From the NCBI RefSeq assembly GCF_026241155.1, contig NZ_JAPFGP010000008.1, positions 1-64,000 of the forward strand: DNA of 64,000 nt. The letters run 5' to 3'. Below are positions 38,971-49,061 of the stretch, one piece after another. The position numbers were made by a program, and so were the translations under genes. The notes below the pieces were generated by a model. That model saw only the letters and a list, made by a program, of their open reading frames with translations. It was not told the DNA's origin and made no database searches. Source of the stretch: Paucibacter sp. PLA-PC-4. GTDB lineage: Bacteria > Pseudomonadota > Gammaproteobacteria > Burkholderiales > Burkholderiaceae_C. Every line of letters starts with the position of its first letter. The first letter of the stretch is position 1.

Positions 38971-41211
38971 ATGACCTACCCGCCGGCCCGCGCCGCCTTC
39001 CTTTCCTTTGCCGATCTCGTCTGCCCAGTGTTCCTGACCCCCGCGCTCCTGCCCCTGATGCCCTGGCCGCGCGAGCTCAAGCGCCTGGAGGGCCGGCTGG
39101 CCCGTGATGCTGGCTCGGCCGTGCCGGTCACCCGCGCGACGCTGCATCACCAGCCCGGCCTGACCCTGCTGCTCGACAGCCCCGACGACGGCGCGCCGCC
39201 ACCACCCGGCATGGACGAGCGCTATCGCCTGGCGGTGCGCGAGAACGGCATCGTGCTGCATGCGGCCACGGCGTTCGGCGCGCTCCGAGGCCTGCAGACG
39301 CTGAGTCAGCTGCGCGCAGCTGACGGCAAGACCTGCCCCTGCGTCGAGATCATCGATGCGCCGACCTATCCCTGGCGTGGTCTCTTGATCGATGTGGCGC
39401 GGCGTTGGCTGCCGCTTGCGGTTCTCAAGCGCCAGATCGACGGCATGGCCGCCGCCAAGCTCAATGTGCTGCACTGGCATCTGACCGACGATCAGGGCTG
39501 GCGCCTCGCCTCCGCGCGATTCACTCGCCTGCAGACCCATGCCAGCGGTGGCCGGTGCTACAGCCTCTCCGAGGCCCGAGAGCTGGTGGCCTATGCGAGC
39601 GAGCGCGGCATCCGAGTAGTGCCCGAGCTCGATGTGCCTGGCCATACGACCGCGCTGGCGGCCGCCTATCCCGAGCTGTTCAGCGCGCCGGGACCCTATC
39701 AGATCGAACGAGGCTTCGGCGTCTTCAAGCCCTGTCTCGATCCGCGCAAGCCTGAGGTCTACGAGTTCCTCGATCACATCATGGCCGAGTGGTCCACGGT
39801 CTTCCCCGATCCCTTTGTGCATATCGGCGGTGACGAGGTCGAGGGCAGCCATTGGCAGGCTTTGGGCCTGTCGCCGCGCGCCACCCAGGCCTTGTTCAAT
39901 CGCCGGTTGTTGGAGATCCTGGCCCGCCACGGCAAACGCATGCTGGGCTGGGACGAGCTTGGCGAAGACGAGGCGCTGCCAGCCGAGGTGATGGTCCAGT
40001 CCTGGCGAGGACCTGACAGCCTGGTGCGGCTAGCGCGGCGCGGCCATGCGGTGCTGCTGTCGGCCGGTTTTTATCTTGACCAGCCCCATGCCAGCGCCTA
40101 CCACTGGCGCCGACCCGTGCTGCCGCCTCCCGCGCCCCAACTGCGCTGCCTGCCCGGCGAATTGGCACGCCACTGGCGTGTGCATCTGGACCTGGGCGTG
40201 CAGCAGCTGCGTGCTGAGCTGGGCCTGATCGAAGAAAAGGCCGGCCAATGGCGCGGCTGGATCGCCTTCGAGGGCCAGACGCCGCTGGCCCTGCAGACGC
40301 TGGCCTGGCGCGGCGCCGAGCTGCGCTTTCACCTCGATACCTGGATGGGTGAGCTCAGCGCGCGGCTGCATGAGGAACTGCCGTCGGCAGGGCTGCGGGG
40401 CGTGATGCGTATTGCCAATGTGCTTTACCCGGCTGAGGGCGAAGTCCTGTATGCGCCGGCCGAGCCGAGCGCTGCGCCGGCGCTGCTGGATGAGGTGGCG
40501 CTCGCGCGGGTGCGCGGGGCCGAGGCGGCGCTGTGGGGCGAGCTGGCAGACGTCCACAATATTGATCTGCGCCTGTGGCCGCGACTGTTCGCTGTGGCCG
40601 AGCGCTTCTGGTCGGCAGCGCCGCCGCCCGGCGAGGCGGCCATGCTGCAGCGCCTTGATGCGGTCTCGCTGTGGGCCGTGCGCGATCTCGGTCTGCAGCA
40701 CGAGGCCCAGCATCGACGGGGCCTGCTGGCCCTGGTAGACGGCGACGAGCGCGCGCTGGCCGAGCTGCAGCGCCTGGTGCTCTTGCTAGAGCCGGCCGGC
40801 TACTACGCCCGCCAGCATCGCAAGAAGCAAAGCGGTAGCTACCACCTGGACGAGCCGCTGGACCGCCTGGCGGATGTGCTGCCGGCCGAGAACCGGCTGA
40901 TGCAGGAGCTGGCGCGTGCACCCATCGATGCGGCGCGCTGGCGCGCGCTGCTGGCCGAGGACTGGCGGGGGCTGCCGGCCCTGCTGCGTGACTACGCCGG
41001 TCTGGCGGCGCTGCTGCCGCTTGCCGAGCGCCTGCCCGGGCTGCGCGCGCTGGGCCTGGAGTTGCTGGAGGCCATGACGCAGGGCCAGGTCTTGACAGAA
41101 GCGCGGCGACGTTCTGTTCAGGACCAGCTGGATTCCGCCGCGCCCATGGTCGACGAAGTGGTTCTGGCCCTGGTGCCGGCGCTGGAAAGCTTGCTGGAGG
41201 CCTGCTCTTGA
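38971..41211 (+). CDS. GH20 beta-N-acetylhexosaminidase
   Basis: This 746-residue enzyme (from the first ATG) releases GlcNAc from chito-oligosaccharides by substrate-assisted catalysis. The barrel shows RGLLIDVARRWLP, HWHLTDDQGWRL and the catalytic Asp288-Glu289 in HIGGDEVEGSHW. Between ASAYHW and the final barrel segment ALWGELADVHNIDLRLWPR lies an insertion of about 135 residues (DNA 40105-40510). About 190 residues of helical C-terminus follow. No strong ribosome-binding site or clear signal peptide is seen, and the start may be later (39059, MPWPREL), so a cytoplasmic enzyme acting on imported oligomers is likely. The next gene overlaps it by 4 nt. Confidence 0.93.
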   Translation: MTYPPARAAFLSFADLVCPVFLTPALLPLMPWPRELKRLEGRLARDAGSAVPVTRATLHHQPGLTLLLDSPDDGAPPPPGMDERYRLAVRENGIVLHAATAFGALRGLQTLSQLRAADGKTCPCVEIIDAPTYPWRGLLIDVARRWLPLAVLKRQIDGMAAAKLNVLHWHLTDDQGWRLASARFTRLQTHASGGRCYSLSEARELVAYASERGIRVVPELDVPGHTTALAAAYPELFSAPGPYQIERGFGVFKPCLDPRKPEVYEFLDHIMAEWSTVFPDPFVHIGGDEVEGSHWQALGLSPRATQALFNRRLLEILARHGKRMLGWDELGEDEALPAEVMVQSWRGPDSLVRLARRGHAVLLSAGFYLDQPHASAYHWRRPVLPPPAPQLRCLPGELARHWRVHLDLGVQQLRAELGLIEEKAGQWRGWIAFEGQTPLALQTLAWRGAELRFHLDTWMGELSARLHEELPSAGLRGVMRIANVLYPAEGEVLYAPAEPSAAPALLDEVALARVRGAEAALWGELADVHNIDLRLWPRLFAVAERFWSAAPPPGEAAMLQRLDAVSLWAVRDLGLQHEAQHRRGLLALVDGDERALAELQRLVLLLEPAGYYARQHRKKQSGSYHLDEPLDRLADVLPAENRLMQELARAPIDAARWRALLAEDWRGLPALLRDYAGLAALLPLAERLPGLRALGLELLEAMTQGQVLTEARRRSVQDQLDSAAPMVDEVVLALVPALESLLEACS

Positions 41212-42431
41212 GATTGACTCTGCTGATGATGGGCTTGCTTGGCGGTAGCGGGGCCTGGGCCCAGCCGCTGGATCTGCTGCACTGGTGGACCTCGGGCAGC
41301 GAGGCCCAAACCCTGGCCGAAATGCGCCAGACCGCGAGGGCCGCCGGGGTGGACTGGCGCGAGTCTTCGGTAGCCGGGGCCGGCAATGCCAACACCCTGT
41401 TGAAGACCCGCTTCCTGTCCGGACACCCGCCGGCGCTGGCACAGCTCGACAAGGCCGTCTGGGTGTGGGGCGAGGCCGTGGCGCTGGCCGACCTGACTGC
41501 GGTTGCGCAGGCCCAGCGTTGGGGCCAGGTCTTGCCCGCGGCCATTTACACCGAGCTGCATTACCAGGACAAGGCGGTGGCGGTGCCCATCAATGTGCAT
41601 CGCCTTAACAGCCTGTGGAGCAACACGGCTCTGCTCAAGCGCCATGGCCTGGCCGTGCCGCGTAGCTGGCCCGAGTTCTTCGCGGTCGCCGAGGCGCTGC
41701 AGGCGGGCGGCGTGATTCCGCTGGCCATAGGCGGCACGGTCGGCCAGCAGTTCAGCGTGTTCGCCAATGTCGTGCTAGGGCAGGGTGGGCCGGGCTTCTT
41801 CCGCCAGGCCCTAGTCAAGGGTGATGTCGCGCTGCTGGGCGGGCCGCAGATGCTCGCGATGCTGCGCGACTTCAAGCGCGTCAAGCGCTACACCGATGCC
41901 GGCCAGGTCGGACGCGACTGGGCCGTGGCCACCAGCCTGCTGATACAGGGCAGGGCCGCGATGCAGTTTACCGGCGACTGGGCCAATGGCGAGTTCCTGA
42001 AGGCCGGCTGGGTGGCCGGGCGCGACTATGACTGCACGGCCGCGCCGGGCCATGGCGATCTGCACTACTTCGAGTTCGACCGCATCCTGTTCTTCAAGCC
42101 CGCCAGCGCTGCCCAGGCGCGCCAGCAGGCGCGCCTCGCCGAGGCCTTGCTGCAGCCCGAAGCGTCGACCCGTTTTGCGCGCAGCAAGGGCGGAATCCCG
42201 GTGCGGGTTGATGCCGACTTGGCCGGCTTCAACGTCTGCGCCCAGCGCTCCTATGCCGACTTCAAGCGCAGCGGCGCCGACGGCCGCCTGACCCTTGCCC
42301 TGGGTGCTCAGCTGCCCGAGGCCACCCACGGCGCCTACCGCGATGTGGTCGCGGCCTTCTGGGCCAGCGATCGAATGACGGCCGAGCAGGCGCAGGCGCG
42401 TCTCGTGAAAGCGGCCCGGGTGGTCGATTGA
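41208..42431 (+). CDS. Sugar ABC transporter substrate-binding protein
   Basis: This 407-residue periplasmic binding protein of the carbohydrate (family 1/MalE-like) type has a signal peptide ending GAWAQ. It has LHWWTSGSEAQ, INVHRLNSLWSN and MQFTGDWANGEF, all typical of sugar-binding members. It uses a TTG start overlapping the GH20 stop (TTGA), with GGAGG seven bases before. Together with the two permeases and the ATPase it makes a complete importer, by context for chitobiose or related oligomers. Confidence 0.93.
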   Translation: MRLTLLMMGLLGGSGAWAQPLDLLHWWTSGSEAQTLAEMRQTARAAGVDWRESSVAGAGNANTLLKTRFLSGHPPALAQLDKAVWVWGEAVALADLTAVAQAQRWGQVLPAAIYTELHYQDKAVAVPINVHRLNSLWSNTALLKRHGLAVPRSWPEFFAVAEALQAGGVIPLAIGGTVGQQFSVFANVVLGQGGPGFFRQALVKGDVALLGGPQMLAMLRDFKRVKRYTDAGQVGRDWAVATSLLIQGRAAMQFTGDWANGEFLKAGWVAGRDYDCTAAPGHGDLHYFEFDRILFFKPASAAQARQQARLAEALLQPEASTRFARSKGGIPVRVDADLAGFNVCAQRSYADFKRSGADGRLTLALGAQLPEATHGAYRDVVAAFWASDRMTAEQAQARLVKAARVVD

Positions 42432-43345
42432 TGATGACGATGAAGTCCTGGTTGCAACGCCACCTGCCGCCGCTGCTGATCGCGCCCTCGGTGATCGTCT
42501 GCCTGCTGTTCTTCTACGGCTTCATGGCCTGGACCGGCTGGATCTCGGTGACGCGCTCGGGCCTGTTGCCCAGCAACGAGTTCGTCGGCGGAATGCAGTA
42601 CCAGCGCCTGTTTGCTGATGAACGCTGGCTGGTCGCGTTGGCCAATCTGGCCCGTTTCGCCGGCCTCTTCATAGTGATCCCGCTGGCCCTGGGCTTACTG
42701 CTGGCGGTGCTGCTTGACCAGAAGCTGCGCGCCGAGGGCGCGCTGCGCCTGATCTATCTGCACCCGATGGCGTTGTCGCTGATCGTCACCGGCACGGTCT
42801 GGCGCTGGCTACTGGACCCCGAGCTGGGTCTGCCCCAGGGCGTGCGTCAGCTGGGCTTCAGCGACTTCCGCTTCGATTGGCTGGCCGACGAGGAGAAGGC
42901 GCTCTTCGCGCTGGTGATCGCGGCGGTCTGGCAGATCACCGGCTTTGTAATGGCGGTGTTCCTGGCCGGCCTGCGCGGCGTGGACGACGCGGTGGTCAAT
43001 GCCGCCCGGCTCGACGGCGCGCGCGGCTTCACGCTGTACCGCCGCATCCTGCTGCCGACCCTGGGCCCAAGCCTTTTCTCGGCCCTGCTGGTGCTGCTGC
43101 CGGCGTCGATCAAGAGTTTCGATTTGGTCGTGGCGCTGACCGACGGCGGGCCTGGTCACGCCAGCGAGCTGCCGGCCCTGTATATGTTCCAGATGGCCTT
43201 CGAGCGCAGCCGGCTGGGCCTGGGCGCGGCCAGTGCGATGGTGATGATGATGATGGTGCTGTCGATTGCCTTGCCGTATGCCTATGCACGCGGACGCGCG
43301 CATTCGGCCTCTGCACTTGGCCTACGGGGAGCCGAGCATGCTTAA
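42431..43345 (+). CDS. Sugar ABC transporter permease (MalF type)
   Basis: This 304-residue inner-membrane permease has six predicted helices. The EAA-type motif DGARGFTLYRRILLPTLGPS in its C-terminal half contacts the ATPase. The ATG at 42431 overlaps the preceding stop codon (TGATG). It pairs with the next gene to form the translocation pore. Confidence 0.93.
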   Translation: MMTMKSWLQRHLPPLLIAPSVIVCLLFFYGFMAWTGWISVTRSGLLPSNEFVGGMQYQRLFADERWLVALANLARFAGLFIVIPLALGLLLAVLLDQKLRAEGALRLIYLHPMALSLIVTGTVWRWLLDPELGLPQGVRQLGFSDFRFDWLADEEKALFALVIAAVWQITGFVMAVFLAGLRGVDDAVVNAARLDGARGFTLYRRILLPTLGPSLFSALLVLLPASIKSFDLVVALTDGGPGHASELPALYMFQMAFERSRLGLGAASAMVMMMMVLSIALPYAYARGRAHSASALGLRGAEHA

Positions 43346-44153
43346 GCGCAGTCTGGCTTACGCGCTGGCGGCGCTGTTCGCGATCTATTTCATCCTGCCA
43401 CTGGCCTTCATGCTCTTGAACTCCTTCAAGAGCGCAGCCGAGCTGCAGCAGGGCGGCTTTTTGGGCTGGCCCCAGGTGCCGGGTCTTGACGGCTGGCGCC
43501 AGGCCTGGGCCGCCTTGGGCGGCAGTTTCGGCAACAGCCTGCTGCTGGCCGTGCCGGTGGTGGCGGCGTCCAGCCTCCTGGCGGCGCTGAACGGCTTCAT
43601 CCTTTGCAAGTGTCGCTTTCGCGGCAGCGACGCGGTATTCCTGCTCTTGCTGGTGGCGCTGTTCCTGCCGATCAAGGTCTATCTGCTGCCGCTGGCCATC
43701 AGCCTAGCCAAGCTGGGCCTGGACAAGTCGTTGGGCGTCCTGATCGCCATTCATGTCATCTACAGCCTGCCGCTGGCGCTGTTCTTCCGCAATCATTACC
43801 TGGGCTTTCCGGACGAACTGCTGCGCGCCGCCCGGATCGACGGTGCCGGCTTCTGGGCCGGGTTCACCCGCATTGTGCTGCCGTTGTCCAAGCCGGTGTT
43901 CGTCGTCGTCGTGATCCTGCAGTTCACGACGATCTGGAACGAATACCTGTTTGGTCTGGTCTTCACCGGCGACGGCGACCGGCCGATCACCGCCGCGCTT
44001 GCGCAGCTCGGCGCGGCCGGCGAGGGCGGGGTCAAGCAATACAACGTCGAGATGGCCGGAGCGTTGCTGGCGGCCTTGCCGACCCTGGCCGTCTACCTGG
44101 TGGCCGGTCGGCATTTCACCCGCGGCCTGGTGGCCGGTGCAGTAAAAGGTTGA
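43338..44153 (+). CDS. Sugar ABC transporter permease (MalG type)
   Basis: This 271-residue inner-membrane permease starts at the ATG at 43338, just before the stop of the MalF-type gene (8-nt overlap) and after GGGGAG. The EAA motif is ARIDGAGFWAGFTRIVLPLS, and NEYLFGLVF is typical of MalG-like partners. It is the second pore subunit of the chito-oligosaccharide importer. Confidence 0.93.
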   Translation: MLKRSLAYALAALFAIYFILPLAFMLLNSFKSAAELQQGGFLGWPQVPGLDGWRQAWAALGGSFGNSLLLAVPVVAASSLLAALNGFILCKCRFRGSDAVFLLLLVALFLPIKVYLLPLAISLAKLGLDKSLGVLIAIHVIYSLPLALFFRNHYLGFPDELLRAARIDGAGFWAGFTRIVLPLSKPVFVVVVILQFTTIWNEYLFGLVFTGDGDRPITAALAQLGAAGEGGVKQYNVEMAGALLAALPTLAVYLVAGRHFTRGLVAGAVKG

Positions 44154-44159
44154 GTACAG

Positions 44160-45260
<1,101 letters not shown>

Positions 45261-45271
45261 GCTCTCTGACC

Positions 45272-46438
45272 ATGCCCAATCGTCGCCACACCCTGCTGTT
45301 GACTCTTGCCGCCCTGCCGATCATGAGCGCTGCGACCACCCTCGCCACGAGCCATCAGGCCCTGACCGTTTATATCGGCGGCTATGCCCCGAAGTCCAGG
45401 GGCATCCATCGCTTTGGCCTCGACCCGGTCAGCGGCGCGCTGACACTGCAAGACCTGACTCCTAATGAACAAAGCCCCAGCTGGCTGGCGCTAGACGCCG
45501 GTCGTCGGCTGCTCTACAGTGCCAACGAGGGTGCTGCCTCGGTCGGTTCCTATGCGCTGGCGGCGAATGGCGCGCTGCGCCCGCTGGGCTCGACCGAGTC
45601 GGGCGGGGCCGGCCCGGTGCATCTGAGCCTGCATCCGGCGGGCCGCCATCTCTTCGTCGCCAACTATGGCGGGGCCACGGTGGCCGTGCTGCCGCTGCTG
45701 GACGATGGCCGGCCGGGTGCGATCCTCGATGTGCGGCCCACTGCTTTCGCACCGGCGCTGCGGCCCGGGCCGCAGCGCGCCGCACGCGCCCCCGAGGGCA
45801 GTTTTGCGATCAGCGGCCACGATGCTGCCCATGCCCATATGGTGGCCAGCGATCCCAGCGGTCGCTTCGTGATCGCCTGCGATCTGGGCCTGGACCTGCT
45901 GATCGTCTGGCGCTTCGACGCCGCCACCGGCCGCCTGAGCTCGCCCCAGGCCACGCCGGTCTCGCCGGGTGCCGGGCCGCGTCATTTCGTCTTTCATCCG
46001 CAGCGACCCGAGCTCGTCTATGTACTCAACGAGGAGGCGTCGACTTTGAGCTGGCTGCGCCTCGACGCGGTCGCGGGCGGGCTCGTGCCGCTGGGCGAGG
46101 TCAGCGCTTTGCCGGCCGGCTTCATGGGCACCAGCTTCGCGTCTGGCCTGCTCGTCTCGCCCGACGCCCGCCAGATCTACAGCTTGAACCGCCTGCATGA
46201 CAGCATTGCCATCTTCGATTTGCTGGCCGATGGCGCGCCGCGCCTGCGCGGCCTGGAGTGGACGCGCGGCAGCTATCCACGCAGCGCCGCGCTGGATCCG
46301 GGCGGCCGCTGGCTGCTGGTGTGCAACCAGAACAGCGACCATGTGGCGGTGTTTGCGCGCAGCCGCGCCGACGGCGGGCTGCGCTTTGCCGAACAGTACG
46401 CTGCGGTGGGCAGCCCCGCGGCGGCCGTGTTCGGCTGA
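45272..46438 (+). CDS. Exported beta-propeller lactonase (6-phosphogluconolactonase-like)
   Basis: This 388-residue protein has an N-terminal export signal with a twin Arg (MPNRRHTLLL) and a seven-bladed propeller of the YbhE/lactonase family (YIGGYAPKSRGIHRFGLD; HPAGRHLFVANYGG; HMVASDPSGRFVIACDLG; GAGPRHFVFHP). Family members hydrolyse sugar lactones. Export is unusual for a pentose-phosphate enzyme, so a periplasmic aldonolactone is the likelier substrate. It is the last gene of the hexosaminidase-transporter operon; the start at 45272 is 11 nt after the ATPase stop. Confidence 0.88.
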   Translation: MPNRRHTLLLTLAALPIMSAATTLATSHQALTVYIGGYAPKSRGIHRFGLDPVSGALTLQDLTPNEQSPSWLALDAGRRLLYSANEGAASVGSYALAANGALRPLGSTESGGAGPVHLSLHPAGRHLFVANYGGATVAVLPLLDDGRPGAILDVRPTAFAPALRPGPQRAARAPEGSFAISGHDAAHAHMVASDPSGRFVIACDLGLDLLIVWRFDAATGRLSSPQATPVSPGAGPRHFVFHPQRPELVYVLNEEASTLSWLRLDAVAGGLVPLGEVSALPAGFMGTSFASGLLVSPDARQIYSLNRLHDSIAIFDLLADGAPRLRGLEWTRGSYPRSAALDPGGRWLLVCNQNSDHVAVFARSRADGGLRFAEQYAAVGSPAAAVFG

Positions 46439-46446
46439 GCCCCTGT

Positions 46447-46693
46447 TCAGCCTTTCTTCTTGAGCATGCCCCAGACAAAGAGCAGCACGGCGGCGCCGAC
46501 CACCGAAGCGATGAAGCCCGCGCCGTGGCCAGCGGTAGACCAGCCCAGCGCTTGTCCCAGAAAGGTGGCGGCCAAGGCGCCGCCATGCCGATCAGCGTGG
46601 TCACGATGTAGCCGGCCGAGTCGTCGCCCGGCTTAACGGCACGCGCACCAGCCCCGCAAGAAACCCGATCAAGATGGTCCAGCCGATGCCCAT
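46447..46693 (-). pseudogene. GlsB/YeaQ/YmgE family membrane protein, frameshifted
   Basis: From the ATG at 46693 (AAGGAAAG upstream) the frame begins MGIGWTILIGFLAGLV and then breaks. Restoring one base near 46646 recovers KPGDDSAGYIVTTLIG. Restoring another near 46581 recovers the second and third membrane segments, ending LLFVWGMLKKKG. The repaired protein would be 82 residues, the normal length of this transglycosylase-associated stress protein with three membrane helices. Both lesions are single-base losses in G/C runs, so sequencing error is possible. Confidence 0.8.
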
Positions 46694-46795
46694 GGCTGCT
46701 CTTTCCTTCAAGGGTTGACGCCAGTAGGTGCGGCGTGGCCGGTGGATGATGGCCGCCTCGCAGTACATTCAGGCCACGGTAAAACGGATGCCCAG

Positions 46796-47465
46796 ATGCA
46801 GACCGAGGAACACTGGGAGCAGGTGTACGCGACGAAGACCACGACTGGAGTCAGTTGGTTTCAAGAGCATCCGCGGCAGTCAGTCCAGCTGATTGGAAAA
46901 ACAGGTGTGGCGTCAAACGCGAGAGTCATCGATGTGGGCGGCGGTGCTTCGACGCTTGTTGATGATCTGCTTGCCGAGGGCTACTCTGATCTCACCGTGC
47001 TAGTCCTTTCGCAGGCCGCGCCTGGGTGCGCTGGCGGCGCGTGTTGATTGGCTGGTCGGCGACATCACGCGGATCGAACTTCCGCAGCACAGCCATGACG
47101 TCCGGCACAACCGAGCGGTGTTTCACTTCCACACCTCTCGCCAGGAGCGCGAGGCCTATGTCAGTGCCGTGCTGCACGCCGTCCGGCCGGGCGGTCATGT
47201 CATCGTGGCGACCTTTGCGGAGGATGGCCCAGAGAAATGCAGTGGACGGCCGGTCGTGCGTTACAGCGCTGGCGGTCGGCTCGCGGAGTCTGGCGCACCC
47301 TTCGTGTTGCTGCAGCAGGAGCGGGAGGAGCACCTCACGCCGTTGGTCGCGGTTCAGAAGCTCACCTACAGTTTATGTCGCAAGCAAGAAGCGCAGGCCT
47401 GGGGGTGGAGCGGGCGAGCTTGCTGGCCGATGCTCTCCATTCGAGTTTCCGCATTCAAGCCGTAA
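46796..47465 (+). pseudogene. Class I SAM-dependent methyltransferase, frameshifted
   Basis: The N-terminal part begins MQTEEHWEQVY and has the SAM motif VIDVGGGASTLVDDLL, but its frame ends at 47047. The rest of the same protein continues in another frame (LGALAARVDWLVGDI; VLHAVRPGGHVIVATFAEDGP) to 47465. From memory of the family, about 14 nt are missing near 47005-47020. The C-terminus also runs past the usual CRKQEA end. The gene looks decayed rather than merely mis-sequenced. Confidence 0.8.
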
Positions 47466-47491
47466 ACCCCCGGCAGACCCAATTCGGGCCT

Positions 47492-47995
47492 TCACTTGAG
47501 CTTGGTGTCCTCACGTTTCGCTTCCTCCATCGCCTCCGGCTCGAGTTCCTCGGCGTGGCGGTTCATGCGGATGAAGAAACCCCAGCCCGCTAGTAAAGCG
47601 CCGGCCGACAGCACGATGCAGGCGGCGTAGAGCATGTGCGCGGGATCTTCGTGCGCGGCTTTGAAGGTGGCCACCAGGCCCTCGATGGCCAGCGCCACGA
47701 CCACGACAACGAGGAACCTCGACAGGAAACGACGCACGCGGGTCGGCCCGCTGATGTGTGCGTCGCGCACGACCTCCTCCTCGGCAATGGTCTGCGCAAT
47801 CTGCAGTGCAACCACAGCGGCGGCAAGCAAGCCAACCGCTTCAATGATCTGCAGGGCGGCCCCGCGGTTCAGCCCGCCCTCGAATGCCAGCCAGCCCACC
47901 TTGGCGGCAATCAGGGTGAGCATCAGAGCAGCGCAGGCAAAGAGGATTGCCATCAGGCCGTGGATGACAGGAAACGCGCGCAGCAGGGTTTTCAT
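47492..47995 (-). CDS. Inner-membrane hypothetical protein, four helices
   Basis: This 167-residue protein has about four membrane segments (near residues 8-30, 45-65, 90-112 and 122-145) and a charged C-terminal tail. Function not recognised. A conserved-looking loop, EEEVVRDAHISGPTRVRRFL, separates the second and third helices. The start at 47995 is preferred because it begins the first helix; an upstream TTG would add 18 residues. Confidence 0.7.
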   Translation of the reverse strand: MKTLLRAFPVIHGLMAILFACAALMLTLIAAKVGWLAFEGGLNRGAALQIIEAVGLLAAAVVALQIAQTIAEEEVVRDAHISGPTRVRRFLSRFLVVVVVALAIEGLVATFKAAHEDPAHMLYAACIVLSAGALLAGWGFFIRMNRHAEELEPEAMEEAKREDTKLK

Positions 47996-48083
47996 CGGCA
48001 GATCGTGACACAGAAGCGGGAGGAGTCTCGTGTCGATCTGGCTATTCAACCTTGCGGACAGGATGCTTGGCGTTGGAGCCTCA

Positions 48084-48986
48084 TCAGGCGTGGCGGCGAC
48101 GCCGCGCCAGCACGGCCAGCACCGCCAGGCCGCCCAGCATCAGCGCGTAAGTGCCGGGCTCGGGCACGGCGGCCGTCGGTGCGACCATCGCGATGCCGCC
48201 GCCGAAGCTCAGGCCGTTGCGGCCCACCGGCAGGTCGGGGTCGCCGATCTGCGGCGGCAGCGGGTTGACGATGATGTTGTCGGTGCCCATGCGTGTCACC
48301 AGGGTCCAGGCTGCCTGGTCCGGGCCCAGCATCTCGCCGGCCTCGGCCTCGAAGCCGAAACCCAGCCCGGCGCAGCCTTCGTTCCACAGTAGCAGCCCGC
48401 AGCCGGTGCCGCCGAACTTGGCGCTCGCGTCGGGGTTGGCCATGTTCTCGATCAGCGAGTCGCGGTTCAACCAGGTGGTCGGCGCGATCGCGCTATTGGC
48501 CATGTGCTCGGCCGGGTCGGCCACTCCGTCGGTGTTCACATACCACTGCAGAATGCGGTAGGGCGAGTCGAAGGCGGCGTCGCCGGTGGTGTTGACCCAC
48601 GCGCCGGGCTGTTGGCTGGGATCGATGAAGCGGTAGGACCAGCCGTCCGGCTGGAAGATGGTGTCCTGTTTGATCGCGCTCAGGGCGAACGGGGTCAGGA
48701 TGGGCGCCTCATAGGTGCGCAGCATCGGCATGTCGCTGCGCCAGTCGCGCTTCCAGCTGTTGGGGCCGGTCTGGCTCCGTTGCTCCTGGAGGGCTTCTGT
48801 GCCCAGATTGATCACCGCGTACTGGAACAACTTGGTGCTGGCGCTCAGGTCTTCGGTGAACCAGGCGGTGGCGTAGTCCTGGGTGTAGGCGCCGGGGGTG
48901 GGGAAGAGTTCGGCCGGGTTGGCCAGCGCGGTGCCGCAGCAGACACTCAGGCCGAGCACGGCCGTCTTCATGAAGAAGGTTTTCAT
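48084..48986 (-). CDS. PEP-CTERM sorting domain protein
   Basis: This 300-residue exported protein has a signal peptide (cleavage near TALAN). The body is unrecognised, with Cys-bounded loops (GGTGCGLLLWNEGC). The C-terminal PEP-CTERM signal is VPEPGTYALMLGG, then a hydrophobic stretch and ARRRRHA. The hydrophobic segment would be removed by exosortase. The start at 48986 gives the signal peptide. It is the second of three PEP-CTERM proteins in the window. Confidence 0.88.
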   Translation of the reverse strand: MKTFFMKTAVLGLSVCCGTALANPAELFPTPGAYTQDYATAWFTEDLSASTKLFQYAVINLGTEALQEQRSQTGPNSWKRDWRSDMPMLRTYEAPILTPFALSAIKQDTIFQPDGWSYRFIDPSQQPGAWVNTTGDAAFDSPYRILQWYVNTDGVADPAEHMANSAIAPTTWLNRDSLIENMANPDASAKFGGTGCGLLLWNEGCAGLGFGFEAEAGEMLGPDQAAWTLVTRMGTDNIIVNPLPPQIGDPDLPVGRNGLSFGGGIAMVAPTAAVPEPGTYALMLGGLAVLAVLARRRRHA

Positions 48987-49061
48987 TGGATGGGGGCAAG
49001 ATTTGACCCCCGGCATTCTGTCCGGCCCGGCTTCGCTTGCCGCCCCCCACTCTTGGGGGTG

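Noticed and set aside
43240-43260. Short GATGAT repeat run
   Set aside because: It is simply the codon pattern for a Met-rich membrane segment of the permease.
46122-46604. 160-codon minus-strand frame near the lactonase end
   Set aside because: It is partly the shifted frame of the broken GlsB-like gene and partly antisense to the lactonase, so it is not a separate gene.
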